NCBI GenBank assembly: GCA_903834135.1
Contig: CAILHZ010000006.1
Location: 1-64,000, forward strand
DNA from: an uncultured Opitutia bacterium
Lineage (GTDB): Bacteria; Verrucomicrobiota; Verrucomicrobiia; Opitutales; Opitutaceae
Length of the DNA stretch: 64,000 bases
Direction: 5' to 3'
Positions 44,595 through 53,780 of this stretch are shown here, piece after piece (positions within the stretch are counted from its first letter, which is position 1; every line of letters starts with the position of its first letter). The translations under genes and the position numbers were made by a program. The notes under the pieces were generated by a model. The model did not search any database. It worked only from the letters and a program-made list of their open reading frames with translations, and was not told the origin of the DNA.

Positions 44595-45821
44595 ATGGCT
44601 ACTGACATGACATTTCCAGATGCAGCAGCTCGTACAGCCGCTCAAAACCATGATCAAGAGAAGATGCATTTGTCCATGGGGCCATCGCATCCTTCGACCC
44701 ACGGTGTTTTACGTCTTCAATTAGAACTCGATGGCGAAATAATCACTAAAGCAGATCCCGTTTTAGGTTACTTACACCGTGGTGATGAAAAAATTGCAGA
44801 GAATATGACCTACAATCAGTTTGTTCCATATACGGACAGACTTGATTACTTAGCTCCTCTTGCAAATAACGCAGCCTATGCAATCGCAGTCGAGCGTCTT
44901 GCAAAATTAGAAGTTCCAGAAAGATGCCAAGCGATCCGCGTTATCACTTCTGAACTTGCCCGTATTTCTGCTCACTTAATGGGCCTAGGTGCATACGGAA
45001 TCGATGTTGGTGCATGGACCGTATTTTTATACTCCTTCACAGAACGTGAAAAACTTTACAAACTGTTCGAAGAACTAACCGGTGCACGTTTTACAACCAG
45101 TTATTCTCGTATCGGTGGCTTAGCTCGTGACGTACCAGAAGGCTGGACAGACCGAGTCCTCGCATTCTGTGATCAATTCCTACCAATCTTAGAGGAGACA
45201 TTAACGCTTCTTACACGTAACAAAATTTTCATGGACCGTACCATGGGAGTTGGCATCATTTCAAAAGAAGATGCAATTGCCTACGGCTTAACAGGACCTA
45301 ATGCACGTGGCTCAGGAGTCGCGATTGATCTGCGTAAAGACAAGCCTTACAGTGGCTATGATAAATACGAATTTGATATCCCTGTAGGAACAACTGGCGA
45401 CTGCTATGACCGCTATATGGTACGTGGCGAAGAAATGCGTCAGTCTGTTCGCATCGTACGCCAAGCAATCGCTAAATTCCCAAGTGGTCCTTGGTATGCA
45501 ACGGATGCTAAAAAGATTTTTGCTCCTCAAAAAGGAAAAGTCTTAAGCTCCATGGAAGAGCTTATCCAAAATTTCATGTTAGTGACTGAAGGCCCTCAAA
45601 TGCCTGCAGGTGAAGTATACTTCGAAGCAGAAAATCCAAAAGGAGCACTCGGCTTTTATATCGTCAGTAAGGGGGGTGGAGTACCTTACCGCTTAAAGAT
45701 TAGGGCCCCATCGTTTTGTAATCTTTCTGTTATTCCTAAAGTCTGTGTGGGTGAAATGATGGCAGACGTCGTTTCAATTCTTGGCTCACTGGACTTCGTT
45801 ATGGGTGAATGCGATAGATAA
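44595..45821 (+). CDS. nuoD: NADH-quinone oxidoreductase subunit D
   Basis: A 408-residue 49-kDa-type subunit forming the quinone cavity with NuoB. MHLSMGPSHPSTHGVLRL contains the quinone-site His of the SHP loop. RISAHLMGLGAYGIDVGA is the Ni-Fe-hydrogenase-derived segment, and FVMGECDR is the invariant C-terminal end. Length normal. A 17-base gap precedes nuoE. Confidence 0.97.
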   Translation: MATDMTFPDAAARTAAQNHDQEKMHLSMGPSHPSTHGVLRLQLELDGEIITKADPVLGYLHRGDEKIAENMTYNQFVPYTDRLDYLAPLANNAAYAIAVERLAKLEVPERCQAIRVITSELARISAHLMGLGAYGIDVGAWTVFLYSFTEREKLYKLFEELTGARFTTSYSRIGGLARDVPEGWTDRVLAFCDQFLPILEETLTLLTRNKIFMDRTMGVGIISKEDAIAYGLTGPNARGSGVAIDLRKDKPYSGYDKYEFDIPVGTTGDCYDRYMVRGEEMRQSVRIVRQAIAKFPSGPWYATDAKKIFAPQKGKVLSSMEELIQNFMLVTEGPQMPAGEVYFEAENPKGALGFYIVSKGGGVPYRLKIRAPSFCNLSVIPKVCVGEMMADVVSILGSLDFVMGECDR

Positions 45822-45838
45822 TTTAAATTTATAATCCT

Positions 45839-46327
45839 TTGAATCTATCAGATACCACAGTTAAGCAGATCGATGAGGTCATAACACACTATCCTGTTAA
45901 GCGTAGTGCTGCCTTACCACTCCTGCATCTTGTACAGGAAGATCAGGGCTATATTTCGCAAGATGCGATTGCTTGGATTGCAACAAAGTTAGAGCTTCAA
46001 CCAATCAATGTGTATGAGCTCGTGACTTTTTATCCGATGTTTCGCCAAAAGCCTATTGGCAAGCGTCACATCAAAGTCTGCCGTACACTCTCCTGTGCTT
46101 TAATGGGTGGCTATAAAACCTGTTCTGAATTTGAAACCCAGTTTAATACTAAGAAGGGTGAAATTTCTCCAGGGGGCGAAGTCACCATTGAATTCGTAGA
46201 ATGCTTAGCCAGCTGCGGCACAGCTCCTGTTGTTTTAATCGACGATACGCTGCATCAACATGTCGACTGCGCAAAAGCTCGCGCACTGTCTGACCAAATT
46301 AAAGCTGAGCTCAAAGCAAAAGCTTAA
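45839..46327 (+). CDS. nuoE: NADH-quinone oxidoreductase subunit E
   Basis: A 162-residue 24-kDa-type subunit with a [2Fe-2S] cluster of the thioredoxin-like ferredoxin fold. Cluster cysteines lie in KVCRTLSCALMGG and FVECLASCGTAP. YELVTFYPMFRQKPIGK is the family core. The start is TTG at 45839, as no ATG fits the frame before the conserved region, which may keep its level low. It forms the NADH module with NuoF. Confidence 0.94.
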   Translation: MNLSDTTVKQIDEVITHYPVKRSAALPLLHLVQEDQGYISQDAIAWIATKLELQPINVYELVTFYPMFRQKPIGKRHIKVCRTLSCALMGGYKTCSEFETQFNTKKGEISPGGEVTIEFVECLASCGTAPVVLIDDTLHQHVDCAKARALSDQIKAELKAKA

Positions 46328-46343
46328 ACTAATAAAAGACGCC

Positions 46344-47702
46344 ATGCCTGAACAGCGCCGCATAATTTTTAAGCATATCGACTCTCCTGGGTACACAAAC
46401 GACATTGCGTGTTACCAACAAAACGGGGGCTATGAGACACTCAAAGCTGCCGTTTTACGTAAGCCAGAAGAGCTTATTGAAGAGGTTAAAAAGTCAGGAC
46501 TTCGTGGCCGTGGGGGTGCAGGTTTCTCTTGTGGGCTTAAGTGGAGTCTGTTGGATCGTAAGAGTGGAAAACCCATTTACTTAATTGTAAATGCAGATGA
46601 ATCAGAACCCGGTACTTTCAAGGACCGCTACATTCTTCATCAGGATCCTCATCAGTTAATTGAAGGCATGATGATCACCTGTTTTGCAAACAATGTAAAA
46701 CAAGCCTACATTTATATCCGTGGTGAATTCCCTGAGGGAGCACGCATTTTAGAAAAAGCTTTAGCTGAAGCCAGAAAAGCAAACTTTGTTGGCTCTAACA
46801 TCGTAGGCACAACCTACAGCTGTGATATTTTTGTTCACCGTGGTGCAGGAGCTTATATCTGCGGAGAAGAAACAGGCCTAATTGAATCAATCGAAGGTAA
46901 GAGGCCTTACCCACGTATTAAGCCGCCGTTTTTCCCAGCAGTCCTTGGTCTTTATCAGTGCCCAACGATTGTAAACAATGTGGAAACACTGTGCCACGTT
47001 AAGCACATCGCAGCAATGGGTGGCGAAGCCTACTCAAAAATTGGAACTCCTGGAAATACAGGAACACGTATTCTCTGTGTATCAGGTCATGTAAAGCGTC
47101 CTGGTTACTACGAATTTGAAGTCGGTAAATTAACTCTAGGTGAACTCTTAAACGACGTTTGTGGTGGACCACTACCAGGCCGTACCTTCAAAGCAGTCAT
47201 CCCAGGTGGTTCATCTGCAAAGATCTTACGCTTCGGAGAACGCTTCAAAGGTAAACGTAAAGTGGGTGCAGAAATGCAGGACTACGACTGGGGTCTAGAT
47301 GATGTTCCTATGGATTTTGATTCCTTAGCTATGATCGGCTCTATGGCTGGATCGGGTGGGGTAATCGTAATGGATGATTCCGTGAGTATGGTAGAAGCAC
47401 TCGCAAATATTAATGCCTTCTATGCGCATGAAAGTTGCGGTCAATGCACCCCATGCCGCGAGGGATCACTCTGGATGAAGCGTATCACTAACCGTATGGT
47501 ACTCGGTGGTGCTCGTCCCGAAGATGGAGCCCTACTTAAGAATGTCGCTGATCAAATTGCAGGTAGAACAATCTGTGCATTCGGTGAGGCCTGCTCCTGG
47601 CCAACCCAGAGTTTCGTTTTAAAGTTTGGTGAAGAATTCAAAACGTACGCAGAAAGAACTAAAGATTCTTCAGCTACACTAGCCACCACCCCTCTCGTAT
47701 GA
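46344..47702 (+). CDS. nuoF: NADH-quinone oxidoreductase subunit F
   Basis: About 452 residues; binds NADH, FMN and the N3 [4Fe-4S] cluster. RGRGGAGFSCGLKW is the NADH-binding glycine loop, VNADESEPGTFKDRY is the FMN region, and GAGAYICGEETGLIESIEG is standard. The cluster Cys are in ESCGQCTPCREGSLWM. Start is ATG 46344 (MPEQRRIIF), 17 bases after the nuoE stop; the frame is open further upstream inside nuoE but that is not used. Confidence 0.97.
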   Translation: MPEQRRIIFKHIDSPGYTNDIACYQQNGGYETLKAAVLRKPEELIEEVKKSGLRGRGGAGFSCGLKWSLLDRKSGKPIYLIVNADESEPGTFKDRYILHQDPHQLIEGMMITCFANNVKQAYIYIRGEFPEGARILEKALAEARKANFVGSNIVGTTYSCDIFVHRGAGAYICGEETGLIESIEGKRPYPRIKPPFFPAVLGLYQCPTIVNNVETLCHVKHIAAMGGEAYSKIGTPGNTGTRILCVSGHVKRPGYYEFEVGKLTLGELLNDVCGGPLPGRTFKAVIPGGSSAKILRFGERFKGKRKVGAEMQDYDWGLDDVPMDFDSLAMIGSMAGSGGVIVMDDSVSMVEALANINAFYAHESCGQCTPCREGSLWMKRITNRMVLGGARPEDGALLKNVADQIAGRTICAFGEACSWPTQSFVLKFGEEFKTYAERTKDSSATLATTPLV

Positions 47703-49402
47703 TCGCCACTCCTACAGTAGACTTAATTACCGTTAATATTGACGGAAAGGACGTAGCCGTTCCAAAGGGAACCAATGTCATCGAAGCTGCGGCTAAGGTC
47801 GGAGTAGATGTGCCGCATTACTGCTACCATCCAAAGCTTACAGTCGTTGGTAATTGCCGTATGTGTTTAGTTGAGATGGGACTTCCAGCTGTTGATCCAG
47901 CTACGAAGACCCCAGTTATGGATCCTGCTACAGGTAAGCAGAAAATTAATTGGATGCCTCGTCCTGTGATTGGTTGTGCTACAAACGCATCTCCTGGACT
48001 TCATATCAGGACTACAACTCAGCTAGTCAAAGACTGCCGTGAAGGGGTTATGGAATTTTTGTTAGTGAATCACCCCCTTGATTGTCCAATCTGTGACCAA
48101 GCTGGTGAATGTAAACTACAAGAACAAGCTACGGGCTATGGCCGTGGCTATTCCCGCTACGTTGAAGATAAGAATGTAAAACCAAAGAGAACTGTTCTTG
48201 GACCACGGGTTACCTTAGATGACGAAAGATGTATTCTTTGCTCACGCTGTATTCGTTTTTCAAAAGAAGTAGCTAAGGATGACGTCTTAGGCTTCATCGA
48301 TAGAGGAAGTACTTCGACACTTACTTGTTTCCCAGGTAAGCAATTAGAAAATAACTACTCCTTAAATACAGTAGATATTTGTCCAGTTGGTGCACTCACC
48401 AGTACTGATTTCCGCTTTAAGATGCGTGTTTGGTTCTTAAAACAGACAAACAGTATCGATACAGAAACTTCCGTTGGCGCAAATACAGTTGTATGGTCAA
48501 GAGAAGGCCAAATCTATAGAATCACTCCACGTCAAAATGACGAAGTCAATGACACCTGGATGGCTGATTCAGGACGTATTTTATATAAGCAAGTTAAAGC
48601 AGAGGACCGCTTAACTCACACATCCGTTGCTAAACAAGCTGCTTCACTAGCTGAGGCTATTACTAAGGCCTCTGAATTAATTAAAGCTAATGCAGGTGCA
48701 GTACGCCTTGTTGCATCCGGTAAAAATACTGTAGAAGAGCAGTTCTTAATTAAACACTTAGCAGATTCATTAGCTACTAAGACCTCTCTAATAAGCCGAG
48801 TAGGTGCAGGAGATAATATCTTAGTTTCTAAGGATCATAATCCAAATGTGCGTGGAGCATTACTGACAGGACTCATTAGCGAGCTACCTACTGCTCAATT
48901 AACTACTCTTTCATCTGAAATTGATTCAGGAAAAGTAAAAGTAGTTATTAGTTTTAGTGAAGACCTAACAGCTGCTGGAATTTCTGAATCCCAACTTTCT
49001 AAAGTTCAGGTCATTTATATTGGTACTCACCACAATAAAACCAGTGGCCTAGCTGCAATCGTAATTCCATCACTCACTGTATTTGAGAAGAGTGGAACCT
49101 TCATTAATCAGCAGTTTAGAATCCAAAAGTTTGTAGCAGCTGTCCCAGGACCTGCAGGTGTAGTTGATGATTTAGTCATTCTTACTCACTTAACATCGAG
49201 CTTACACGGTACAACAGTTCAACTCACTCAAGCTGCTGGGCTACTTGCTCAAACTTGGACAAGTCTTTCTGCAACAATTCCAAGTCTTGCTCCTTTATCT
49301 TTCTCTACTATTCCAGACACAGGACTTTTAGTAGATTCAACGGCATTTGCAAAATTGCCATTCGTTGAAACAGAAACCCTACACTTCAAACCGGTCGTAT
49401 GA
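47699..49402 (+). CDS. nuoG: NADH-quinone oxidoreductase subunit G (short form)
   Basis: A 567-residue iron-sulphur subunit. N-terminal [2Fe-2S] ferredoxin domain (HYCYHPKLTVVGNCRMCLVE), the His-Cys segment HPLDCPICDQAGECKLQ, then RCILCSRCIRF and TVDICPVGAL for [4Fe-4S] clusters. The C-terminal molybdopterin-type domain is short and poorly conserved, so the protein is well below the approximately 900 residues of E. coli NuoG. This resembles other truncated bacterial forms. It overlaps nuoF by 4 bases (ATGA). Confidence 0.94.
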   Translation: MIATPTVDLITVNIDGKDVAVPKGTNVIEAAAKVGVDVPHYCYHPKLTVVGNCRMCLVEMGLPAVDPATKTPVMDPATGKQKINWMPRPVIGCATNASPGLHIRTTTQLVKDCREGVMEFLLVNHPLDCPICDQAGECKLQEQATGYGRGYSRYVEDKNVKPKRTVLGPRVTLDDERCILCSRCIRFSKEVAKDDVLGFIDRGSTSTLTCFPGKQLENNYSLNTVDICPVGALTSTDFRFKMRVWFLKQTNSIDTETSVGANTVVWSREGQIYRITPRQNDEVNDTWMADSGRILYKQVKAEDRLTHTSVAKQAASLAEAITKASELIKANAGAVRLVASGKNTVEEQFLIKHLADSLATKTSLISRVGAGDNILVSKDHNPNVRGALLTGLISELPTAQLTTLSSEIDSGKVKVVISFSEDLTAAGISESQLSKVQVIYIGTHHNKTSGLAAIVIPSLTVFEKSGTFINQQFRIQKFVAAVPGPAGVVDDLVILTHLTSSLHGTTVQLTQAAGLLAQTWTSLSATIPSLAPLSFSTIPDTGLLVDSTAFAKLPFVETETLHFKPVV

Positions 49403-50544
49403 ACCTCTTTTTTCAGCTCCCGGTAGTTATCCAAGTGCTCCTTAAGGGGATGGCAGTCATTGGTGTCATGTTCCCACTTGCTGGAGCATGTTCCATGGCT
49501 GAGCGTAAAATTTCAGCTTGGATTCAGGGTAGACCTGGTCCTAACCGTGCAATTCCATTTTGGTTTTCATGGGTTCCTGTACTAGGACCTATTTTACAAA
49601 AGCTAGGTGCTTTCCACTTACTGGCTGACGGACTTAAATTCTTATTCAAAGAAGATGTGGTTCCAGGCCACGTAAATAAAAAGTACTTCATCGCAGCTCC
49701 TATTTTAGCGATGATTCCAGCTTTATCGACAGTCACCTTTGTTCCTTTTGGTGCTTACATCGATTTGGGTGGAAACCTAACACCGCTTATTTTAGCAAAT
49801 GTCGATGTAGGACTCTTAGCTGTATTCGCAGTATCCTCACTTGGTGTTTATTCTGTTGTATTAGCAGGTTGGGCTTCTAATTCTAAGTACTCTTTCCTCG
49901 GCGGTATACGTGCTTCAGCTCAATTAATCTCATATGAGCTTTCGATGACCTTAGCGGTCGTTCCAGTTCTTTTATGGATCAATGCTCCAGGCACTGCCGG
50001 AACAATGAGTCTATCAAAGGCTGTAGAATTCCAAAGTCAGCCAGGCTTCTGGGGTGGTGCATGGTTTGCATTCACAATGCCTATATCAGCACTGATCTTC
50101 TTAATTTGCTTATTCGCAGAAACGAATCGTCAGCCATTTGATATGGCTGAATCTGAAGCAGATCTAGTCGGAGGTTTCCATACTGAGTACGGCGCTTTTA
50201 AGTGGTCACTTTTCTTCGTAGCAGAGTACTGCCATATGATTGTAGGCTCGGCAGTCTTTATACTTCTTTTCTTTGGTGGCTGGAATCCTCTGCCTTGGCT
50301 ACCACTCTCAAGTGTAGCCGCACTGCTTCACATTACCGAGTTGCCCCTCTTAGTTGGTCTTCTCTCGATTGGTATCTTCTTAGGTAAAATCTTAGCAATG
50401 CTTTTCCTATTCATGTGGGTACGTTGGACAGTACCACGGTTCCGCTATGATCAAGTTATGAAACTGGGCTGGCAGAAACTGCTGCCACTCGCTATCCTCA
50501 ACCTACTTGTTACAATAATTGCAATCGCAGTTATTCAACACTGA
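49399..50544 (+). CDS. nuoH: NADH-quinone oxidoreductase subunit H
   Basis: A 381-residue membrane subunit forming the quinone entry channel. About eight membrane helices. MAERKISAWIQGRPGPNRA is the first-loop signature, then GPILQKLGAFHLLADGLKF, LAGWASNSKYSFLGGIRASAQ and FAETNRQPFDMAESEADLVGG, the conserved acidic loop. It overlaps nuoG by 4 bases. Confidence 0.96.
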   Translation: MNLFFQLPVVIQVLLKGMAVIGVMFPLAGACSMAERKISAWIQGRPGPNRAIPFWFSWVPVLGPILQKLGAFHLLADGLKFLFKEDVVPGHVNKKYFIAAPILAMIPALSTVTFVPFGAYIDLGGNLTPLILANVDVGLLAVFAVSSLGVYSVVLAGWASNSKYSFLGGIRASAQLISYELSMTLAVVPVLLWINAPGTAGTMSLSKAVEFQSQPGFWGGAWFAFTMPISALIFLICLFAETNRQPFDMAESEADLVGGFHTEYGAFKWSLFFVAEYCHMIVGSAVFILLFFGGWNPLPWLPLSSVAALLHITELPLLVGLLSIGIFLGKILAMLFLFMWVRWTVPRFRYDQVMKLGWQKLLPLAILNLLVTIIAIAVIQH

Positions 50545-50550
50545 GCACCC

Positions 50551-51096
50551 ATGGCTGTCATTAAACTCGAACGTAAACCTTTAAGCTTAGCTGAGCGCAC
50601 ATACCTGCCTCAGATCGTGGGTGGACTTAAGATTACCCTGAAGCATTTGCTCAAGCCAACGATCACCATGCAGTACCCTGAGGAACGCCCTGCGATTCCT
50701 GCAGGCTACAGGGGAGCACCAACTTTAGTTAAAGATCCTCACGGTAGAGAAAAGTGTGTTTCCTGTCAGCTGTGTGAATTCGTATGTCCACCTAGAGCAA
50801 TTCGCATTACTCCAGGAGAAATTGCACATGATTCACCGAACGCTCACGTTGAGAAAGCACCCCAAGCATTCGATATCGATATGCTGCGCTGTATTTACTG
50901 TGGGCTTTGCCAAGAGGTCTGTCCTGAGGAAGCTATTTTCTTACAGAATGTCTATTCCACTACAGGCTACACGCGTGATTCTATGGTAAATCACAAAGCT
51001 GATCTTTACCAAATGGGTGGCACACTTCCAGACGAACACTTTAAGTGGGATAAGAAAAAAGAAGCCGCAGAACATGGAGGCAGCCATCATGGTTAA
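50551..51096 (+). CDS. nuoI: NADH-quinone oxidoreductase subunit I
   Basis: A 181-residue subunit with two [4Fe-4S] clusters (N6a, N6b): CVSCQLCEFVCPPRAI and CIYCGLCQEVCPEEAI. An amphipathic N-terminal region contacts the membrane arm. The tail is rich in His/Lys/Glu ([17 protein letters not shown]). Its stop lies inside the nuoJ start region (8-base overlap). Confidence 0.97.
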   Translation: MAVIKLERKPLSLAERTYLPQIVGGLKITLKHLLKPTITMQYPEERPAIPAGYRGAPTLVKDPHGREKCVSCQLCEFVCPPRAIRITPGEIAHDSPNAHVEKAPQAFDIDMLRCIYCGLCQEVCPEEAIFLQNVYSTTGYTRDSMVNHKADLYQMGGTLPDEHFKWDKKKEAAEHGGSHHG

Positions 51097-51586
51097 TCTT
51101 ATGTTCACAGTATTTGCTTTAGTGACAGTCATTGGAGCAATCGGTGCAGTCTTAAGTCGTAATACAGTCAATGCAGCCATGTGTTTACTGGTCTGCTTAG
51201 GTGGCGTTGCAGGTCTTTTTGTAGAGCTTGATGCCTTCCTTTTAGCGTTTCTTTTAATCTTAGTGTACGCAGGTGCTGTGGTAGCTCTTTTCTTATTTAT
51301 TATCATGCTTCTGGACGTAAAGGGTAGTCTAGGTGGCATTAACCGTAATTTTAGTACCGTTGCTTCACTTGCTGCAGTGGCCCTTATCATTGCTGGAGTG
51401 GCAGCATTTTTACGTAATGCAGTACTCCCGACACCAAATCCAGCCAGTGTATTATCTGTTGGAGATACGTTAAAGTCCTACGCTGAACTCTTATTTACGA
51501 CTTACTTACTTCCGGTTGAAGTGGTTGGTTTTCTTCTTTTATCCGCGATGCTTGGAGTGATCGCACTGTCCCGTAAATCAACATGA
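51089..51586 (+). CDS. nuoJ: NADH-quinone oxidoreductase subunit J
   Basis: About 165 residues with five membrane helices. [22 protein letters not shown] is the family core, with the pi-bulge segment of transmembrane helix 3. The start is ATG 51089 (MVNLMFTVF), overlapping nuoI by 8 bases; an upstream ATG at 51074 is possible. A 4-base overlap leads into nuoK. Confidence 0.94.
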   Translation: MVNLMFTVFALVTVIGAIGAVLSRNTVNAAMCLLVCLGGVAGLFVELDAFLLAFLLILVYAGAVVALFLFIIMLLDVKGSLGGINRNFSTVASLAAVALIIAGVAAFLRNAVLPTPNPASVLSVGDTLKSYAELLFTTYLLPVEVVGFLLLSAMLGVIALSRKST

Positions 51587-51891
51587 TCCAATCAAGCCTC
51601 TTAGCTTATATCGGATTAAGTGCCATTCTCTTTGCGATTGGTTTTATTGGCGTACTCTTACGCCGTAATGCCATTGTTATTTTTATGTCGCTAGAGCTTA
51701 TGCTCATTGCATCCACCTTAGCTCTCGTAGCTTTCTCAAAATTCAATGGTACAATGGACGGCGACGTATTTGTATTTTTTATTCTTACCGTTGCTGCTGC
51801 TGAAGTAGCCGTTGGTCTTGCGATAGTCGTCGCTCTTTTTCGTCAGAAACAAACGATTCAAGTTAGCGAACTCGATTCACTTAAGCACTGA
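51583..51891 (+). CDS. nuoK: NADH-quinone oxidoreductase subunit K
   Basis: A 102-residue subunit with three membrane helices. [20 protein letters not shown] carries the conserved Glu of helix 2, and [18 protein letters not shown] the Glu of helix 3; both take part in proton movement. Normal length. Overlaps nuoJ by 4 bases and nuoL by 1 base. Confidence 0.97.
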   Translation: MIQSSLLAYIGLSAILFAIGFIGVLLRRNAIVIFMSLELMLIASTLALVAFSKFNGTMDGDVFVFFILTVAAAEVAVGLAIVVALFRQKQTIQVSELDSLKH

Positions 51892-53774
51892 TGAATCCCT
51901 CTACCTTAGCCTTACTTCTTATTGTTGTCCCTGTAGGGTCAGCAGCGCTTACCGCTTGCATCTTACGCAAGTACCACGCACTGGCTACACTGCTCTCAGT
52001 CTTAGTGGCTACCTTCTACTTAGGTGGAGCTTTAGATTTAGCTCTTTCTGGTGCTCGTTTCGAACACAGCTTTGAATGGCTTAAGCTTGCTAACCTGACT
52101 ATTAATCTTGGGTTTAAGTTCGATGATTTGGCAGCTCTGATGCTTTCAATCGTCGGCATCGTTGGCTTCTGTGTTCATATCTTCTCCTTAGGCTACATGA
52201 AGGATGATCCAGCAAAGGCACGCTACTTTGCAGGGCTATCTATTTTCATGGCTTCGATGACCGGAATTGTTTTCGCAGACAATTTGTTCATGATGTTTAT
52301 CTTCTGGGAACTGGTTGGTTTTAGTTCCTATGTTTTAATTAATCACTGGCACGAAAAAGACGGTCCAATGAATGCTTCAAAGAAAGCCTTCATTACAAAC
52401 AGGGTAGGTGACTTTGGTTTCTTAATTGGTATTTTAATGTGCTACTGGTTACGCGGCACAGTCAACTTATCGGAACTCACTGCTCAAGCTTCAGCAGGTA
52501 CAGCTGTAATTTCTACAGCAATTCCTCTTTTACTATTCTGCGGCGCAGTGGGTAAGTCCGCTCAACTGCCTTTACAAGTTTGGTTACCTGACGCAATGGA
52601 AGGTCCAACACCTGTATCTGCATTAATCCATGCAGCTACCATGGTGGCAGCGGGTATTTATATGCTATGCCGTATAGAAGTACTGATGGTACCTGATGCT
52701 TTGACTGTCATTAGCTGGGTTGGTGCCTTAACAGCAGTCTATGCTGCATTATGTGCAATTATCCAAAGAGACATTAAGAAAGTCTTAGCGTATTCAACAC
52801 TCTCTCAGCTAGGCTACATGGTAACGGCCTTCGGTCTTGGATCTCTTACGATTCATTCTGAGACGGGTGCAGAAATTTTAGTTAAAGCAGGCGTTGGCGC
52901 AGCAATGTTTCATTTAACAACGCACGCTTTCTTTAAAGCGCTTCTATTTTTAGGCTCGGGTTCAGTGATTCACGGCTGTCACCATGAGCAAGATATTTTC
53001 AAGATGGGTGGCTTAAGAGGTCACATGAAAGTGACCTTCATTACTTTCACACTAGGTGTTGCAGCAATTTCTGGATTCCCGCTCTTAGCAGGTTTTTTCT
53101 CTAAGGATGCGATTTTGTATCTCGCTTACGAAAACAACAAAGCGATTTTTGCACTCCTTGCAGTCACTGCTGCACTGACTGCCTTCTACATGATTCGTAT
53201 GTGGATCATCGTTTTCTTTGGTAAAGCACGTAGTGATCACGCAGCTCATGCTCACGAAGGTGGCTTTGTTCTTCAAGCACCACTCGCACTGCTTGCTGTA
53301 CTTGCTGTATTTGGTGGTTACCGCAGCTTCTATCCACACGGCTTTGAAGGTATTTTTAATCTCGTAGCTGAAGCTGAAGGTCCAGCAAAACTTGGGATGT
53401 TAGTTGTAAGTTTAATTGTACTTTCCTTAGGTGCTGGACTTGCCTTTGCTGTCTACCGCTCGGTAGCAACCTTAACGCAGCACGATCCGCTTGAAGCTAA
53501 ATTTCCAAAACTGTTTATCTTCATTATTTCTTTAAAAGAGAGCTTTGATTCTGTTTACACCTACTACATCGATAAAGTGCAGCAGCGTTTTGCGATGCTT
53601 CTTAACTTCTTTGATTTATTAGGTCTTGGGGGATTTATCCGCCTTGGTGCAGGAGCAGTCAGTATCTTAGGCTTTGGCGTAAGAGCTCTGCATGTCGGAA
53701 AGCTAAACGTTTATCTTTACTGGTTTTTCTTCGGTGTAGTCCTTTTGTGGCTCTATGTAGCCGGAATATTCTAA
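51891..53774 (+). CDS. nuoL: NADH-quinone oxidoreductase subunit L
   Basis: A 627-residue antiporter-like proton-pumping subunit with about 16 membrane helices and a long lateral helix at the C-terminus. FWELVGFSSYVLINHW has the key Glu; AVGKSAQLPLQVWLPDAMEGPTPVSALIHAATMVAAG holds the conserved Lys and the TM7 signature; HLTTHAFFKALLFLGSGSVIH is TM8-9. Overlaps nuoK by one base and is followed by nuoM after 6 bases. Confidence 0.97.
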   Translation: MNPSTLALLLIVVPVGSAALTACILRKYHALATLLSVLVATFYLGGALDLALSGARFEHSFEWLKLANLTINLGFKFDDLAALMLSIVGIVGFCVHIFSLGYMKDDPAKARYFAGLSIFMASMTGIVFADNLFMMFIFWELVGFSSYVLINHWHEKDGPMNASKKAFITNRVGDFGFLIGILMCYWLRGTVNLSELTAQASAGTAVISTAIPLLLFCGAVGKSAQLPLQVWLPDAMEGPTPVSALIHAATMVAAGIYMLCRIEVLMVPDALTVISWVGALTAVYAALCAIIQRDIKKVLAYSTLSQLGYMVTAFGLGSLTIHSETGAEILVKAGVGAAMFHLTTHAFFKALLFLGSGSVIHGCHHEQDIFKMGGLRGHMKVTFITFTLGVAAISGFPLLAGFFSKDAILYLAYENNKAIFALLAVTAALTAFYMIRMWIIVFFGKARSDHAAHAHEGGFVLQAPLALLAVLAVFGGYRSFYPHGFEGIFNLVAEAEGPAKLGMLVVSLIVLSLGAGLAFAVYRSVATLTQHDPLEAKFPKLFIFIISLKESFDSVYTYYIDKVQQRFAMLLNFFDLLGLGGFIRLGAGAVSILGFGVRALHVGKLNVYLYWFFFGVVLLWLYVAGIF

Positions 53775-53780
53775 AGCGCC

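Noticed and set aside
46260-46343. Longer NuoF beginning inside nuoE
   Set aside because: The residues do not match the family; MPEQRRIIF at 46344 is the conserved start region.
50941-51390. Reverse-strand 149-residue frame across nuoI/nuoJ
   Set aside because: Antisense shadow of two certain complex I genes.
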